This document shows, piece by piece, positions 16,218-23,945 of a DNA stretch of 64,000 nucleotides. Under the pieces are notes generated by a model, which was not told the DNA's origin, ran no database searches, and worked only from the letters and a program-made list of their open reading frames with translations. How positions within the stretch are numbered: the first letter of the stretch is position 1; each line of letters opens with the position of its first letter. The stretch is taken from contig NZ_WODA01000017.1 in the NCBI RefSeq assembly GCF_009729855.1, positions 62,001-126,000 on the forward strand, written 5' to 3'. The translations under genes were made by a program, and so were the position numbers. This stretch comes from Agromyces luteolus. GTDB lineage: Bacteria > Actinomycetota > Actinomycetes > Actinomycetales > Microbacteriaceae.

Positions 16218-17756
16218 ATGGTCACCGTCGATCCCGCTCGCATCTCGGCCCCGCACGCCGCGTACGCCGCCGCGCCCTCCCGAGGCGTCGGCGTGGTCGG
16301 TGCTCCGCCCGAGCCCGGGCCCGACGAGGTCGACGCGCTGACGCTCGGCCGCCGCATCCGCGAGCGCCGCCTCGCTGCCGGCATGACCCTCGGCCAGCTC
16401 GCCGCGGCGATCGACCGCGCCCCGTCGCAGGTCAGTGCGATCGAGAACGGCAAGCGCGAGCCGCGGCTCTCGATGCTCCGCACCATCGCCCTGGCCCTCG
16501 GCACGACGGCCGACGAACTGCTGCGCCCGGATGCCCCGTCCGAGCGGGCCGCACTCGAGATCGCCGTGGAGCGCGCACAGCGCGGCCCGGTGTTCTCCGC
16601 GCTCGGTCTCGAGCCCTTCCGCGTCGCGAAGACCATGAGCGACCAGACGCTCGGTACGATCCTCGCGCTGCACAACGAGATCGACCGCCTGCACCGCGAA
16701 CGTGCAGCGACCCCGGAGGAGGCGCGCCGGGCCAACGCCCAGCTGCGCGCCGAGATGCGTGCGCGTGACAACTTCTACCCCGAGCTCGAGGCGAAGGCGG
16801 CCGAGCTCCTCGAGGCCGTCGGCCACGCGGGCGGCCCGGTCTCCCACCAGCTGGTCGCCGACATGGCGAGCCACCTCGGCTACTCGCTGCACTACGTCGG
16901 CGACCTGCCGCACTCGACGCGCTCGGTGACCGACAAGCGCAACGGACGCATCTACCTGCCGACCCAGCAGTCGCCCTCGCGCGACTCGCGCTCGCCGATC
17001 CTGCAGGCGCTCGCGAGCCACCTGCTCGGCCACGAGGAGCCCGGCAACTACGGCGACTTCCTCCGCCAGCGCATCGAGACGAACTACCTCACGGCCGCGA
17101 TCCTGCTTCCAGAGCAGGCCGCCGTCCGCTACCTGACGGAGGCGAAGAACCTGCGCCGCATCTCGATGGAGGAGCTCCGCGACCACTTCGCGGTCTCGTA
17201 CGAGACGGCCGCGCACCGGTTCACGAACCTCGCAACGGCGCGCCTCGACATCCCCGTGCACTTCATGAAGGTGCACGAGTCGGGCACCATCATCAAGGCC
17301 TACGAGAACGACTCGGTGCGCTTCCCCTCCGACGCGCTCGGCGCGGTCGAGGGCACGACGGTCTGCCGCAACTGGACGGCCCGAACGGTGTTCGACGTCG
17401 AGGACCGCTTCAGCCCCTGGTACCAGTACACCGACACGACGTCGGGCACCTTCTGGTGCACGTCGCGCATCGAGAAGGCAAAGGAGGGCGAGTACTCGGT
17501 GTCGGTCGGCGTGCCGTTCGAGCACGTGAAGTGGTTCCGCGGCCGGGAGACACCGCATCGTGCGGTGTCGCGCTGCCCCGACGAGTCGTGCTGCCGCCGG
17601 GCGCCCGACGAGCTGGCGGGCAAGTGGGCGGATGCCTCGTGGCCGGCCGCCCGCACCCCGACCTCGCTCCTCGCCGCCCTGCCCACGGGCACCTTCCCGG
17701 GTGTCGACCAGACCGAGGTGTACCAGTTCCTCGAGGCGCACGCGCCGCGCGCCTGA
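16218..17756 (+). CDS. ramB: RamB-type regulator of acetate metabolism (XRE HTH plus ScfR domains)
   Basis: This 512-residue regulator has an XRE-type helix-turn-helix at about residues 42-103 (GRRIRERRLAAGMTLGQLAA, then QVSAIENGKREPRLSML). A central IrrE/ImmA-like region spans about 210-350; its metalloprotease motif is degenerate (SHLLGHEEP instead of HExxH). The C-terminal short-chain fatty-acyl regulator domain (DUF2083) is at about 370-470 and has conserved cysteines in TVCRNWTAR, FWCTSR and SRCPDESCC. This architecture matches RamB (Rv0465c, Cg0444), which controls isocitrate lyase, malate synthase and acetate activation genes. Here aceA and aceB lie about 10 kb away, which is closer than usual. 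The ATG at 16218 is the first in-frame start; the ribosome-binding site is weak. Confidence 0.88.
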   Translation: MVTVDPARISAPHAAYAAAPSRGVGVVGAPPEPGPDEVDALTLGRRIRERRLAAGMTLGQLAAAIDRAPSQVSAIENGKREPRLSMLRTIALALGTTADELLRPDAPSERAALEIAVERAQRGPVFSALGLEPFRVAKTMSDQTLGTILALHNEIDRLHRERAATPEEARRANAQLRAEMRARDNFYPELEAKAAELLEAVGHAGGPVSHQLVADMASHLGYSLHYVGDLPHSTRSVTDKRNGRIYLPTQQSPSRDSRSPILQALASHLLGHEEPGNYGDFLRQRIETNYLTAAILLPEQAAVRYLTEAKNLRRISMEELRDHFAVSYETAAHRFTNLATARLDIPVHFMKVHESGTIIKAYENDSVRFPSDALGAVEGTTVCRNWTARTVFDVEDRFSPWYQYTDTTSGTFWCTSRIEKAKEGEYSVSVGVPFEHVKWFRGRETPHRAVSRCPDESCCRRAPDELAGKWADASWPAARTPTSLLAALPTGTFPGVDQTEVYQFLEAHAPRA

Positions 17757-17775
17757 CCGGTTCCCCGTCATTGCG

Positions 17776-17795
17776 CATGAGAATCCGGGGTTCGG
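17776..17795. repeat. Short repeat related to the hairpin at 35434-35487
   Basis: This sequence begins CATGAGAATCCGGGGTTCGG and matches each arm of the 21-base hairpin at 35434-35487 at about 18 of 20 positions. It is intergenic, between ramB and a PadR-type gene. The partner arm here is degraded, so no long stem forms. Confidence 0.5.
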
Positions 17796-17849
17796 AGCCC
17801 TGTCGGCCGGATCTTCATGCACAGGGGTATGAGCGGTTGCCGGCGCCGT

Positions 17850-18410
17850 TCAGCGCCCGTCGGCGGCGAGCTCGCGGAACCAGGCGAGGCCGGCGCGATG
17901 CGCCATGAGCCCGTAGTCGAGCGTCGCGCGCTGGTAGCGGAACACGTCGCGGTACTCCTCGGGCACTGCGTCGGCTTGCTCGTCGAGCGCGACAGCGAAC
18001 TCCTCGAGGCGCGCGAGCTCGCGCGCGACCTCCGCGACGATGTGGTCGAGGATGTCGCGGCGCTCGTCGGCGTCATCGACGAGGCCGAGCAGGAAGAGCC
18101 GGCTGAGCGCCGCCACCTCGAGGTCGCCCCCCGCGAGCGGCGAGCGGATCCAGTCGTGGAAGGCCGCGACGCCGTCGTCGGTGATGGTGTGGATCTTCTT
18201 GTTGCGACCCGACTCCGTGGCCTCGCGCACGGTCACGTACCCCGACGCGACGAGTCCGCGCAGCGCGCTCTGCAGGCTGCCGAAGCTCGCCCGGTAGAAC
18301 AGCGACGGCCCCCGCTGGAACTGCGTGTTCAGCGAGTACAGCGTCTGCGGGCCGAGCAGCATGAGCAGCCCGAGGATCACGTTCCCCACCCGGTGCTCCC
18401 TCCGCGACAT
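17850..18410 (-). CDS. PadR family transcriptional regulator (long, virulence-activator type)
   Basis: This 186-residue protein has an N-terminal winged helix at about residues 8-80 (NVILGLLMLLGPQTLYSLN, then SLQSALRGLVASGYVTVRE and the basic wing GRNKKIHTITDDG). The helical C-terminal dimerisation arm is typical of PadR subfamily 1 (vir_act_alpha_C-like), at about 95-186. It is divergently transcribed from the beta-lactamase-like gene. The 107 bases between the starts hold overlapping promoters and two GTGATATCAC palindromes that it probably binds. The ATG at 18410 begins the conserved core; its ribosome-binding site is weak. Confidence 0.88.
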   Translation of the reverse strand: MSRREHRVGNVILGLLMLLGPQTLYSLNTQFQRGPSLFYRASFGSLQSALRGLVASGYVTVREATESGRNKKIHTITDDGVAAFHDWIRSPLAGGDLEVAALSRLFLLGLVDDADERRDILDHIVAEVARELARLEEFAVALDEQADAVPEEYRDVFRYQRATLDYGLMAHRAGLAWFRELAADGR

Positions 18411-18430
18411 CCGTCGTTCGCACGACGACC

Positions 18431-18493
18431 TTGTCGGCGACGCGCGATCGAAGTATATTCCTACTCGTGATATCACTAATCGTGATATCACGA
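18431..18493. promoter_or_regulatory. Divergent promoter region with twin GTGATATCAC operators
   Basis: TTGTCG (18431-18436), a 17-base spacer and TATATT (18454-18459) form a strong plus-strand promoter for the hydrolase. On the minus strand TATACT (18457-18452) overlaps the same box and could serve the PadR gene. Immediately downstream lie TCGTGATATCACTA (18465-18478) and the perfect 14-base palindrome TCGTGATATCACGA (18480-18493), with centres 15 bases apart and covering the transcription start. Binding there would repress the hydrolase. Confidence 0.72.
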
Positions 18494-18517
18494 ATCGAGA
18501 CGGGAGGATTCTCGCAG

Positions 18518-19633
18518 ATGAGCCCGACGGAGTCGTTCGCCACACGCCTGGACCGGCACCTCGAACGCGTGACGCGACGCAGGGGCGAACTCGGGGCGCC
18601 CCAGGTCGCCGTGCGGGCGCCTGCTCTCGGCGTCGACTTCCGCTCCGGCGATGCCGCGCGGTTCCACGTCGCGAGCGTCGGCAAGCTCGCGACGACGACA
18701 CTCGTCGCGCAGCTGGTCGAAGAGGGGGCGTTCGCCTTCGACACCCCCGTTGCCGACCTGCTCTCCAGCGAGGTGGTGGCCGGCCTCTTCGAGGCGACCG
18801 AGACGACGGATGCCGCGGGCGGCGCGACCGTCGACGACCTGCTGTCGCACACCGCCGGCGTGGCCGACTACTTCGACGGGCCGGTCGCGAGCGGGTCGCG
18901 GATGCGCGACCTGGTGATCGCCGAGCCGGACCGACCCTGGACGCCTGCGGACCTGCTGGCGTTCAGCCGTGAGCGCCAGCACCCGGTCGGCCGGCCGGGC
19001 GAGCGCTTCCGCTACTCGGACACCGGCTTCGTGCTGCTCGGCCGCATCGTCGAGGAGACGACCGGTCAGGCCTTCCACGACGTGCTGCACGAGCGCGTCT
19101 TCCGTCCGCTGGGCATGCTCGACAGCGCGCTGCTCTTCCACTCGGCGCCAGAGCGCGACCGTGCGACGGCGACGGCGGTCGGCGGCCGCAGTGCGGCTCC
19201 GACCCGTCCGGTCATCGCGCCGCTCCGGCTCGGTCGCGTCGAGGCGAGCCGCTTCACGAGCCTCAGCTGCGACTGGGCCGGAGGCGGCATCGTGAGCACG
19301 CCCGACGACCTGCTCTCATTCAGCCGCGCGCTGCACGACGGAACCCTGGTCGCGCCGGACACGCTCGCGCACCTCGCCGAGCCGCGGAACCGCTTCCGAC
19401 CCGGCATCCACTACGGCGCGGGCATGATGCAGCTCCGCTACGGCGGGTTCTCGCCGTTCCTCGCCGGCCTCCCGCGCCCGACCGGCCACATCGGCGTGCT
19501 CGCGACGCACGTGTTCCACGACCCGGTGCACGACGCCGACATCGTGCTGAACTTCGCGTCGACCCGCGAGATGCGCCGCAGCTTCATGACCCTCATCGAG
19601 ATCGAGCGAGCCCTGCGACACGTCAGTCCGTGA
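18518..19633 (+). CDS. Serine beta-lactamase-like hydrolase (class C / DD-peptidase fold)
   Basis: This 371-residue protein has the penicillin-recognising fold. The SxxK motif SVGK has nucleophile Ser53 and Lys56, the second motif YSD starts at Tyr166 (RYSDTGFVLLG), and SHTAGVADYF lies near residue 108. A canonical HxG/KTG third motif is not obvious; TGHIGV near residue 328 may be its equivalent. Family members are esterases, D-aminopeptidases or beta-lactamases, and no signal peptide is visible, so this is more likely a cytoplasmic esterase or peptidase than a resistance enzyme. CGGGAGG lies ten bases before the ATG at 18518. It is controlled by the divergent PadR operator region. Confidence 0.87.
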   Translation: MSPTESFATRLDRHLERVTRRRGELGAPQVAVRAPALGVDFRSGDAARFHVASVGKLATTTLVAQLVEEGAFAFDTPVADLLSSEVVAGLFEATETTDAAGGATVDDLLSHTAGVADYFDGPVASGSRMRDLVIAEPDRPWTPADLLAFSRERQHPVGRPGERFRYSDTGFVLLGRIVEETTGQAFHDVLHERVFRPLGMLDSALLFHSAPERDRATATAVGGRSAAPTRPVIAPLRLGRVEASRFTSLSCDWAGGGIVSTPDDLLSFSRALHDGTLVAPDTLAHLAEPRNRFRPGIHYGAGMMQLRYGGFSPFLAGLPRPTGHIGVLATHVFHDPVHDADIVLNFASTREMRRSFMTLIEIERALRHVSP

Positions 19634-20246
19634 CGGATGCCGCGTACGCGCCGAGCACGGTCGCCACGACCTCCCGCGCGCGTACCGCCGGCGTGACCGT
19701 GTCGTGCCCTGGATCCAGGAGTGCTCGGTCGAGCTCCTCGCCGATCAGCATCCACAGGAATTGGGACGCGACGGCTCGCGGCTCGACTCGCCGGACGAGG
19801 AACCCCTGCCGCCGCGCCGACGCGAAGAACTGTTCGAGCTCGGCGGTGGTCGCGACGACCGTCGCCTTCCGCCATGCGGCGGCGAGGCCCGGATGCCGCG
19901 ACTGTTCCTGCACGAGCACACGGCGGAACCCGACGACCTCGGGGTCCCGCACGGTCTCGACCAGCTCGGTGGCGATCGCCGTGAGTGTCGCCCCGAAGTC
20001 CGCGGGAGAGGATCCGACCTCGAGCCGATGCCCGTCCGCCGACCGCACGTCGATCACATCGTTCATGATCGCGACGAACAGGTTCTGCTTGGAGGAGAAG
20101 TGACTGTAGACGGTCATCTTCGACACCCCGGCCGTCGCCGCGACGTCGTCGAGGTTGGTGTCGGTGAACCCGACGGCCAGGAAGCTCTGCTTGGCCGCAT
20201 CCATGATCGCGAGTCGCTTGCGCATCGATGAGGTTGTGACCGCCAT
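19623..20246 (-). CDS. TetR family transcriptional regulator
   Basis: This 207-residue TetR protein has its helix-turn-helix at about residues 10-58 (IMDAAKQSFLAVGFTDTNLD, then AATAGVSKMTVYSHFSSKQNLF) and a TetR_C-type ligand domain (about 85-200). Its 3' end overlaps the convergent hydrolase gene by eleven bases. The ATG at 20246 sits at the edge of an inverted repeat, and a second identical-format repeat lies 28 bases away, in front of the divergent alpha/beta hydrolase. It therefore most likely represses itself and that hydrolase. Confidence 0.9.
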   Translation of the reverse strand: MAVTTSSMRKRLAIMDAAKQSFLAVGFTDTNLDDVAATAGVSKMTVYSHFSSKQNLFVAIMNDVIDVRSADGHRLEVGSSPADFGATLTAIATELVETVRDPEVVGFRRVLVQEQSRHPGLAAAWRKATVVATTAELEQFFASARRQGFLVRRVEPRAVASQFLWMLIGEELDRALLDPGHDTVTPAVRAREVVATVLGAYAASVTD

Positions 20247-20289
20247 GTACTCCAGAGTACAGTTCTCACAGATTGTACTCATCAGTACA
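20246..20289. promoter_or_regulatory. Twin TetR operators TGTACT-N4-AGTACA
   Basis: Two perfect inverted repeats of the same form lie at 20246-20261 (spacer CCAG) and 20274-20289 (spacer CATC), centres 28 bases apart. The first overlaps the tetR start codon; the second ends 15 bases before the divergent hydrolase ATG. Identical arms at both gene starts strongly suggest one TetR dimer type binding both. Confidence 0.8.
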
Positions 20290-20304
20290 GATTGGGATCG
20301 CCTC

Positions 20305-21060
20305 ATGGATGCCACGCTCGACCGCGCCGGCCAACGAATCCACTACCGTGTCGACGGGACCGGGCCTCGGGTGGTGTGGGTCGATCCGGCCCTCGGGTCG
20401 GCCGCCATGCGTCCGCTGCAACCCGCCATCGACCGCCTGGCCGATCGCTTCGAGGTGGTGACCTACGACCGCCGCGGTCGCGGGCGCAGCCGGCCCGGGA
20501 TCGACATGTCACCGGCAGCCGAGATCGAGGACCTGGTGGCGCTCGTGACGCACCTCGGCGGCGCCGATGTCGTGATCGGGTTCTCGTCCGGAGGCGCACT
20601 CGTCCTTCACGCCGCGACTCGACTCCGTACGCGCATCATCACCCTCCTGGAGCCCGCGGTCGACCTCGAACCCGACGACTCAGGTCTCCGCGAACGGATC
20701 GAGGCCGCGATCGGCTCGGGCGAACCGGCCGCCGCGGTGCTCACGTTCTACGATGCGACGGGGGTTCCCCCGGAGATCGTGGACGATCTCGTCGCATCGC
20801 CGGCCTGGGATGACCTGGTGCGGATCGCGCCCACGCTTCTCGTGGACCTCGACCTCGCCCTCGTCGACGCCGACGCACTCGCTCCGGACCGAGCGCCGAT
20901 CCATCTCATCGTCAGCGACGGCTCGCCTGAGGAGATCACCAGCATGAGCGACGAACTCGCCCAGCGGGTCGGCGCTGCCCTCTGGCGCGAGCCCGGCGGC
21001 TGGCACGGCGTCGATGCCGACGCACTCGCCGCACGACTCGACGCGTTGCTCGCCGAGTGA
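20305..21060 (+). CDS. Alpha/beta hydrolase
   Basis: This 251-residue alpha/beta-fold hydrolase has its nucleophile elbow GFSSGG with Ser94, an oxyanion/His-Gly-type strand region TYDRRGRGRS at about residues 52-61, and the catalytic His234 in GGWHGVD near the C-terminus. It probably hydrolyses a small ester or amide; the compact lid gives no substrate hint. It starts at the ATG at 20305, only 15 bases after the second TetR operator, so transcription must begin within or beside the operator. It is paired divergently with the TetR gene and presumably handles the inducer or a related compound. Confidence 0.88.
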   Translation: MDATLDRAGQRIHYRVDGTGPRVVWVDPALGSAAMRPLQPAIDRLADRFEVVTYDRRGRGRSRPGIDMSPAAEIEDLVALVTHLGGADVVIGFSSGGALVLHAATRLRTRIITLLEPAVDLEPDDSGLRERIEAAIGSGEPAAAVLTFYDATGVPPEIVDDLVASPAWDDLVRIAPTLLVDLDLALVDADALAPDRAPIHLIVSDGSPEEITSMSDELAQRVGAALWREPGGWHGVDADALAARLDALLAE

Positions 21061-21103
21061 AAGCGCGGCGCCGTCGCCTCGAGCGAGGGAAGGCCGATCG
21101 GCC

Positions 21104-21940
21104 TCACTCGGCCCGGTACCCGCGCACCGCGTGCACCGCGAACGACTCCGGGTAGGCGGGGACCGCGGGCGGCTCGGGCGGGAACGCGTAGACGTTCAGC
21201 ATGAGCTGCATCGGGTACTGCGGCGACTGTGCGACGCGCTTGCGGACGAGACCGTCGATCGAGAACACCACCTCGTCGGGCCGCCAGTCGACCGCGTAGC
21301 GGTGCGGCTCGCGCACGTCGTCGTGCACGCGCACCTGCTCGAAGTCGTCGGTGATGGCGGGGTCGTTGAACGGGTGCACGCCCATGCCGACGAGCGCACT
21401 GCCGTCGTCGGCGATGTCGCGTCCGAAGATCTCGAAGACGCAGATCTCAGCGGACTGCGACGGCTCCTCCTCCACCCCGATCATCCAGAGGGCGGCCATG
21501 GCGTGCTCGTCGATGCCGTCGATCGCGGCGACGATCTCGACGCGGCCGAAGCACGGGGTGAACAGCCGCCGGTCGCCCTGCGCCTCTCGCACCACGAGGT
21601 CGTCGCGGAAGGGATGCTGACCCGCCACCGAGCCGACAGGCCCCGACCGCACCGCGGTCTGCAGGTTCGACACCTGCGTCGACCCGTCGTACTCGACCGA
21701 CCACGACGGCTGGTCGGCGTCGACCCGAAGCCGCAGCACGCCGTCGGCCACGTCGTATCGGGCCCGCGTGCGTTCGCGGCTCGACCACTGGGGCAGGTAG
21801 TGCGGGATCCACTGCTCGAGGTCGAGCTCGGGACCGGAGAGGTCGGCGTCGAACTCGAGCAGGTCGGGGGCGGGCGGCGGCACGGGAGGAGCGGGCGGCA
21901 CTGCGGGCATGCGGTCGATCCTGTCCCACGCCACCGACAC
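21104..21940 (-). CDS. Glycoside hydrolase family 16-like protein
   Basis: This 278-residue protein has a concanavalin-like beta-sandwich of GH16 type: substrate-cleft segments YLPQWSSRERTRARY and LRLRVDADQPSWSVEYDGS, the core strand MAALWMIGVEEEP, then the catalytic-site strand AEICVFEIFG (about residues 161-170). In GH16 this strand reads E-x-D-x-x-E; both glutamates are kept but the middle Asp is Cys. It could act on beta-glucans, or on a different substrate, or only bind. There is no signal peptide, which is unusual for a GH16. AAGGACC precedes the GTG at 21940; an internal ATG at 21910 is the alternative start. Confidence 0.75.
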   Translation of the reverse strand: MSVAWDRIDRMPAVPPAPPVPPPAPDLLEFDADLSGPELDLEQWIPHYLPQWSSRERTRARYDVADGVLRLRVDADQPSWSVEYDGSTQVSNLQTAVRSGPVGSVAGQHPFRDDLVVREAQGDRRLFTPCFGRVEIVAAIDGIDEHAMAALWMIGVEEEPSQSAEICVFEIFGRDIADDGSALVGMGVHPFNDPAITDDFEQVRVHDDVREPHRYAVDWRPDEVVFSIDGLVRKRVAQSPQYPMQLMLNVYAFPPEPPAVPAYPESFAVHAVRGYRAE

Positions 21941-22019
21941 GAGGGTCCTTCATCCACAGGCATGCGTGAGGGCCAGGCGGGCTGTCCGGTCGAACTGGAG
22001 CATCCTGACGATCTGCCTA

Positions 22020-22048
22020 TTGTCCACTTGTGCAATATGCGGCAGGAT
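22020..22048 (+). promoter_or_regulatory. Promoter of the amine-oxidising flavoenzyme with pot-like operator
   Basis: TTGTCC (22020-22025), a 17-base spacer and CAGGAT (22043-22048) form a likely promoter. The 16-mer TTGTCCACTTGTGCAA (22020-22035) covers the -35 box and matches the pot operon element TTGCACAGGCGTGCAA at both ends and in the same register. The left arm here is less perfect (four of six). Confidence 0.55.
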
Positions 22049-22082
22049 GGAGGCACCAGACCGACTTGGAGTGATCCCACCC

Positions 22083-23531
22083 ATGGGAACGACCGTCTTC
22101 GAACGCCGCCGCCCCGCGGCATCAGTCATCGACCGCAGCCTGGCCGACACCGCGCATCGCGTGTTCTGGCTGGACGACCTCGCCGACGAGGCCAAGCGCA
22201 CCCGCGCCCGCCTGAACGGCACGATCGTCGCCGACCTCGCCGTCGTCGGCGGCGGCTACACCGGCCTCTGGACGGCGGTGCTCGCCAAGCGCGCGAACCC
22301 CGACCTGCACGTCGTCCTGCTCGAGGCCAAGCGGATCGGCTGGGCGGCATCCGGCCGCAACGGCGGCTTCTGCGAGGCGAGCCTCACGCACGGCCGCGAG
22401 AACGGCCTCTCGCGCTGGCCCGCCGAGATGGACGAGCTCGACCGCCTGGGCCTGGCGAACCTCGACGCGATCGAGGCCGCCGAGGCCGAGTTCGGCATGG
22501 ACTTCGAGTTCGAGCGCAACGGCGCCCTCGACGTCGCGATCGAGCCGCACCAGGTCGAGTGGCTGCACGAGATGGCGGCGGATGCCGCGTCCCGCGGCGA
22601 CGACAGCGTGAAGCTGCTCGACGAGCACCAGGTGCGCGACGAGGTCGATTCCCCCACCTACCTCGGCGCCATCTGGAACACGCGCACCAGCGCCATCCTG
22701 CACCCGGCGAAGCTCTCGGCCGAGCTCGCGCGCGTCGCAGAGGAGGCGGGCGTCGAGATCTTCGAGGACTCCCCCGTGACCCGCCTCGACACCCCCGGCT
22801 CGACCGGCGCGGTCCAGCTCGTCACCGAGCACGGCCGCGTCGACGCGACCCGCGCGGTGCTCGCGACGAACGTCTTCCCGTCGCTGCTGAAGCGCAACCG
22901 CCTCATGACCGTGCCCGTGTACGACTACGTGCTCATGACCGAGCCGCTCTCCGACGAGCAGCGCGCCTCGATCGGCTGGGCGAACCGCCAGGGCGTCGGC
23001 GACATGGCCAACCAGTTCCACTACTCGCGGATGACCCGTGACGGGCGGATCCTCTACGGCGGCTACGACGCGATCTACCACTTCGGCGGCCGTATCCGCG
23101 ACGCCTACGAGAACCGCCCCGAGAGCTTCGAGAAGCTCGCGAGCCACTTCTTCACGACCTACCCGCAGCTCGAGGGGCTCCGCTTCACGCACCGGTGGGC
23201 GGGCGCGATCGACACGTCGACGCAGTTCACGGCGTTCACCGGCCTCGCGCGCGACGGCCGCGTCGCCTACGCGTCCGGCTTCACCGGGCTGGGCGTCGCG
23301 TCGACGCGCTTCATGGCCGAGACCATGCTCGACCTGCTCGCGGGCCGCGACACCGAGCGCACACGCCTGAAGATGGTGAAGACGCGGCCCCTGCCGTTCC
23401 CGCCGGAGCCCGCGGCATCCCTCGGCATCAACGCCACGCGCTGGTCGCTGGACCGCGCCGACCACGACGGAGGACGACGCAACATGCTGCTGAAGACCCT
23501 CGACGCCCTCGGCCTCGGGTTCGACTCGTGA
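22083..23531 (+). CDS. FAD-dependent amine oxidoreductase (DAO family, PuuB-like)
   Basis: This 482-residue DAO-superfamily flavoenzyme has the dinucleotide-binding loop VVGGGYTGLW at about residues 50-59. The GWAASGRNGGFCEASLTHGR segment is characteristic of gamma-glutamylputrescine oxidase-like proteins, and FTGLGVASTRFMAE near the C-terminus contacts FAD. Such enzymes oxidatively deaminate an amine to an aldehyde with release of ammonia and H2O2. GGAG lies upstream of the ATG at 22083. A small cupin gene overlaps its stop. An operator-like sequence shared with the pot transporter operon supports a role in amine or polyamine use, but the exact substrate is inferred. Confidence 0.88.
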   Translation: MGTTVFERRRPAASVIDRSLADTAHRVFWLDDLADEAKRTRARLNGTIVADLAVVGGGYTGLWTAVLAKRANPDLHVVLLEAKRIGWAASGRNGGFCEASLTHGRENGLSRWPAEMDELDRLGLANLDAIEAAEAEFGMDFEFERNGALDVAIEPHQVEWLHEMAADAASRGDDSVKLLDEHQVRDEVDSPTYLGAIWNTRTSAILHPAKLSAELARVAEEAGVEIFEDSPVTRLDTPGSTGAVQLVTEHGRVDATRAVLATNVFPSLLKRNRLMTVPVYDYVLMTEPLSDEQRASIGWANRQGVGDMANQFHYSRMTRDGRILYGGYDAIYHFGGRIRDAYENRPESFEKLASHFFTTYPQLEGLRFTHRWAGAIDTSTQFTAFTGLARDGRVAYASGFTGLGVASTRFMAETMLDLLAGRDTERTRLKMVKTRPLPFPPEPAASLGINATRWSLDRADHDGGRRNMLLKTLDALGLGFDS

Positions 23532-23911
23532 GCGCGCCCGAGCCGGCGCTCGCGCGCCTCGCCGCAGGGGCGATGACGGATGCCGCGAGCCTCGCGCTCG
23601 CGCACGAACCTGTTCCCGCCGAGCAGGTCGTGTCCGGGTCGCCCTCGACCGGGTACGCCCCGCTCGACGAGCCCGCCGACGGCGGGCGCGCGGGCGAGCT
23701 CGGCGTCTGGGAGATGACGCCCGGCGCGATGCGCGACATCGAGGTCGACGAGGTCTTCCTCGTGATCGCGGGACACGCGACGGTCGAGTTCGTCGAGCCG
23801 GCGCTGCCGTCGATCGAGCTCCGGCCCGGCTCGATCGTGCGCCTCGAGGCGGGCATGTCGACCGTGTGGACCGTCACCGAGTCGCTCCGCAAGCTCTTCA
23901 TCGCCCGGTGA
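23528..23911 (+). CDS. Cupin domain protein
   Basis: This 127-residue protein is a small cupin (cupin_3/DUF861 type): GVWEMTPGAMRDIEVDEVFL, then VIAGHATVEF and GSIVRLEAGMSTVWTVTESL with the conserved tail LRKLFIAR. The usual metal-binding histidines are mostly absent, as in the DUF861 proteins encoded next to amine oxidoreductases (compare YgiD/PuuB-linked cupins). The GTG start overlaps the flavoenzyme stop (GTGA), so the two are translationally coupled and probably act in the same pathway. Confidence 0.85.
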   Translation: MSAPEPALARLAAGAMTDAASLALAHEPVPAEQVVSGSPSTGYAPLDEPADGGRAGELGVWEMTPGAMRDIEVDEVFLVIAGHATVEFVEPALPSIELRPGSIVRLEAGMSTVWTVTESLRKLFIAR

Positions 23912-23945
23912 GCGAGACCGGCAGCACCGCCCGTTCGGGTCCGGG

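Noticed and set aside
18518-19633. Beta-lactam resistance gene
   Set aside because: SxxK and YSD motifs are present, but there is no signal peptide and no clear KTG box. An esterase or peptidase role is more likely.
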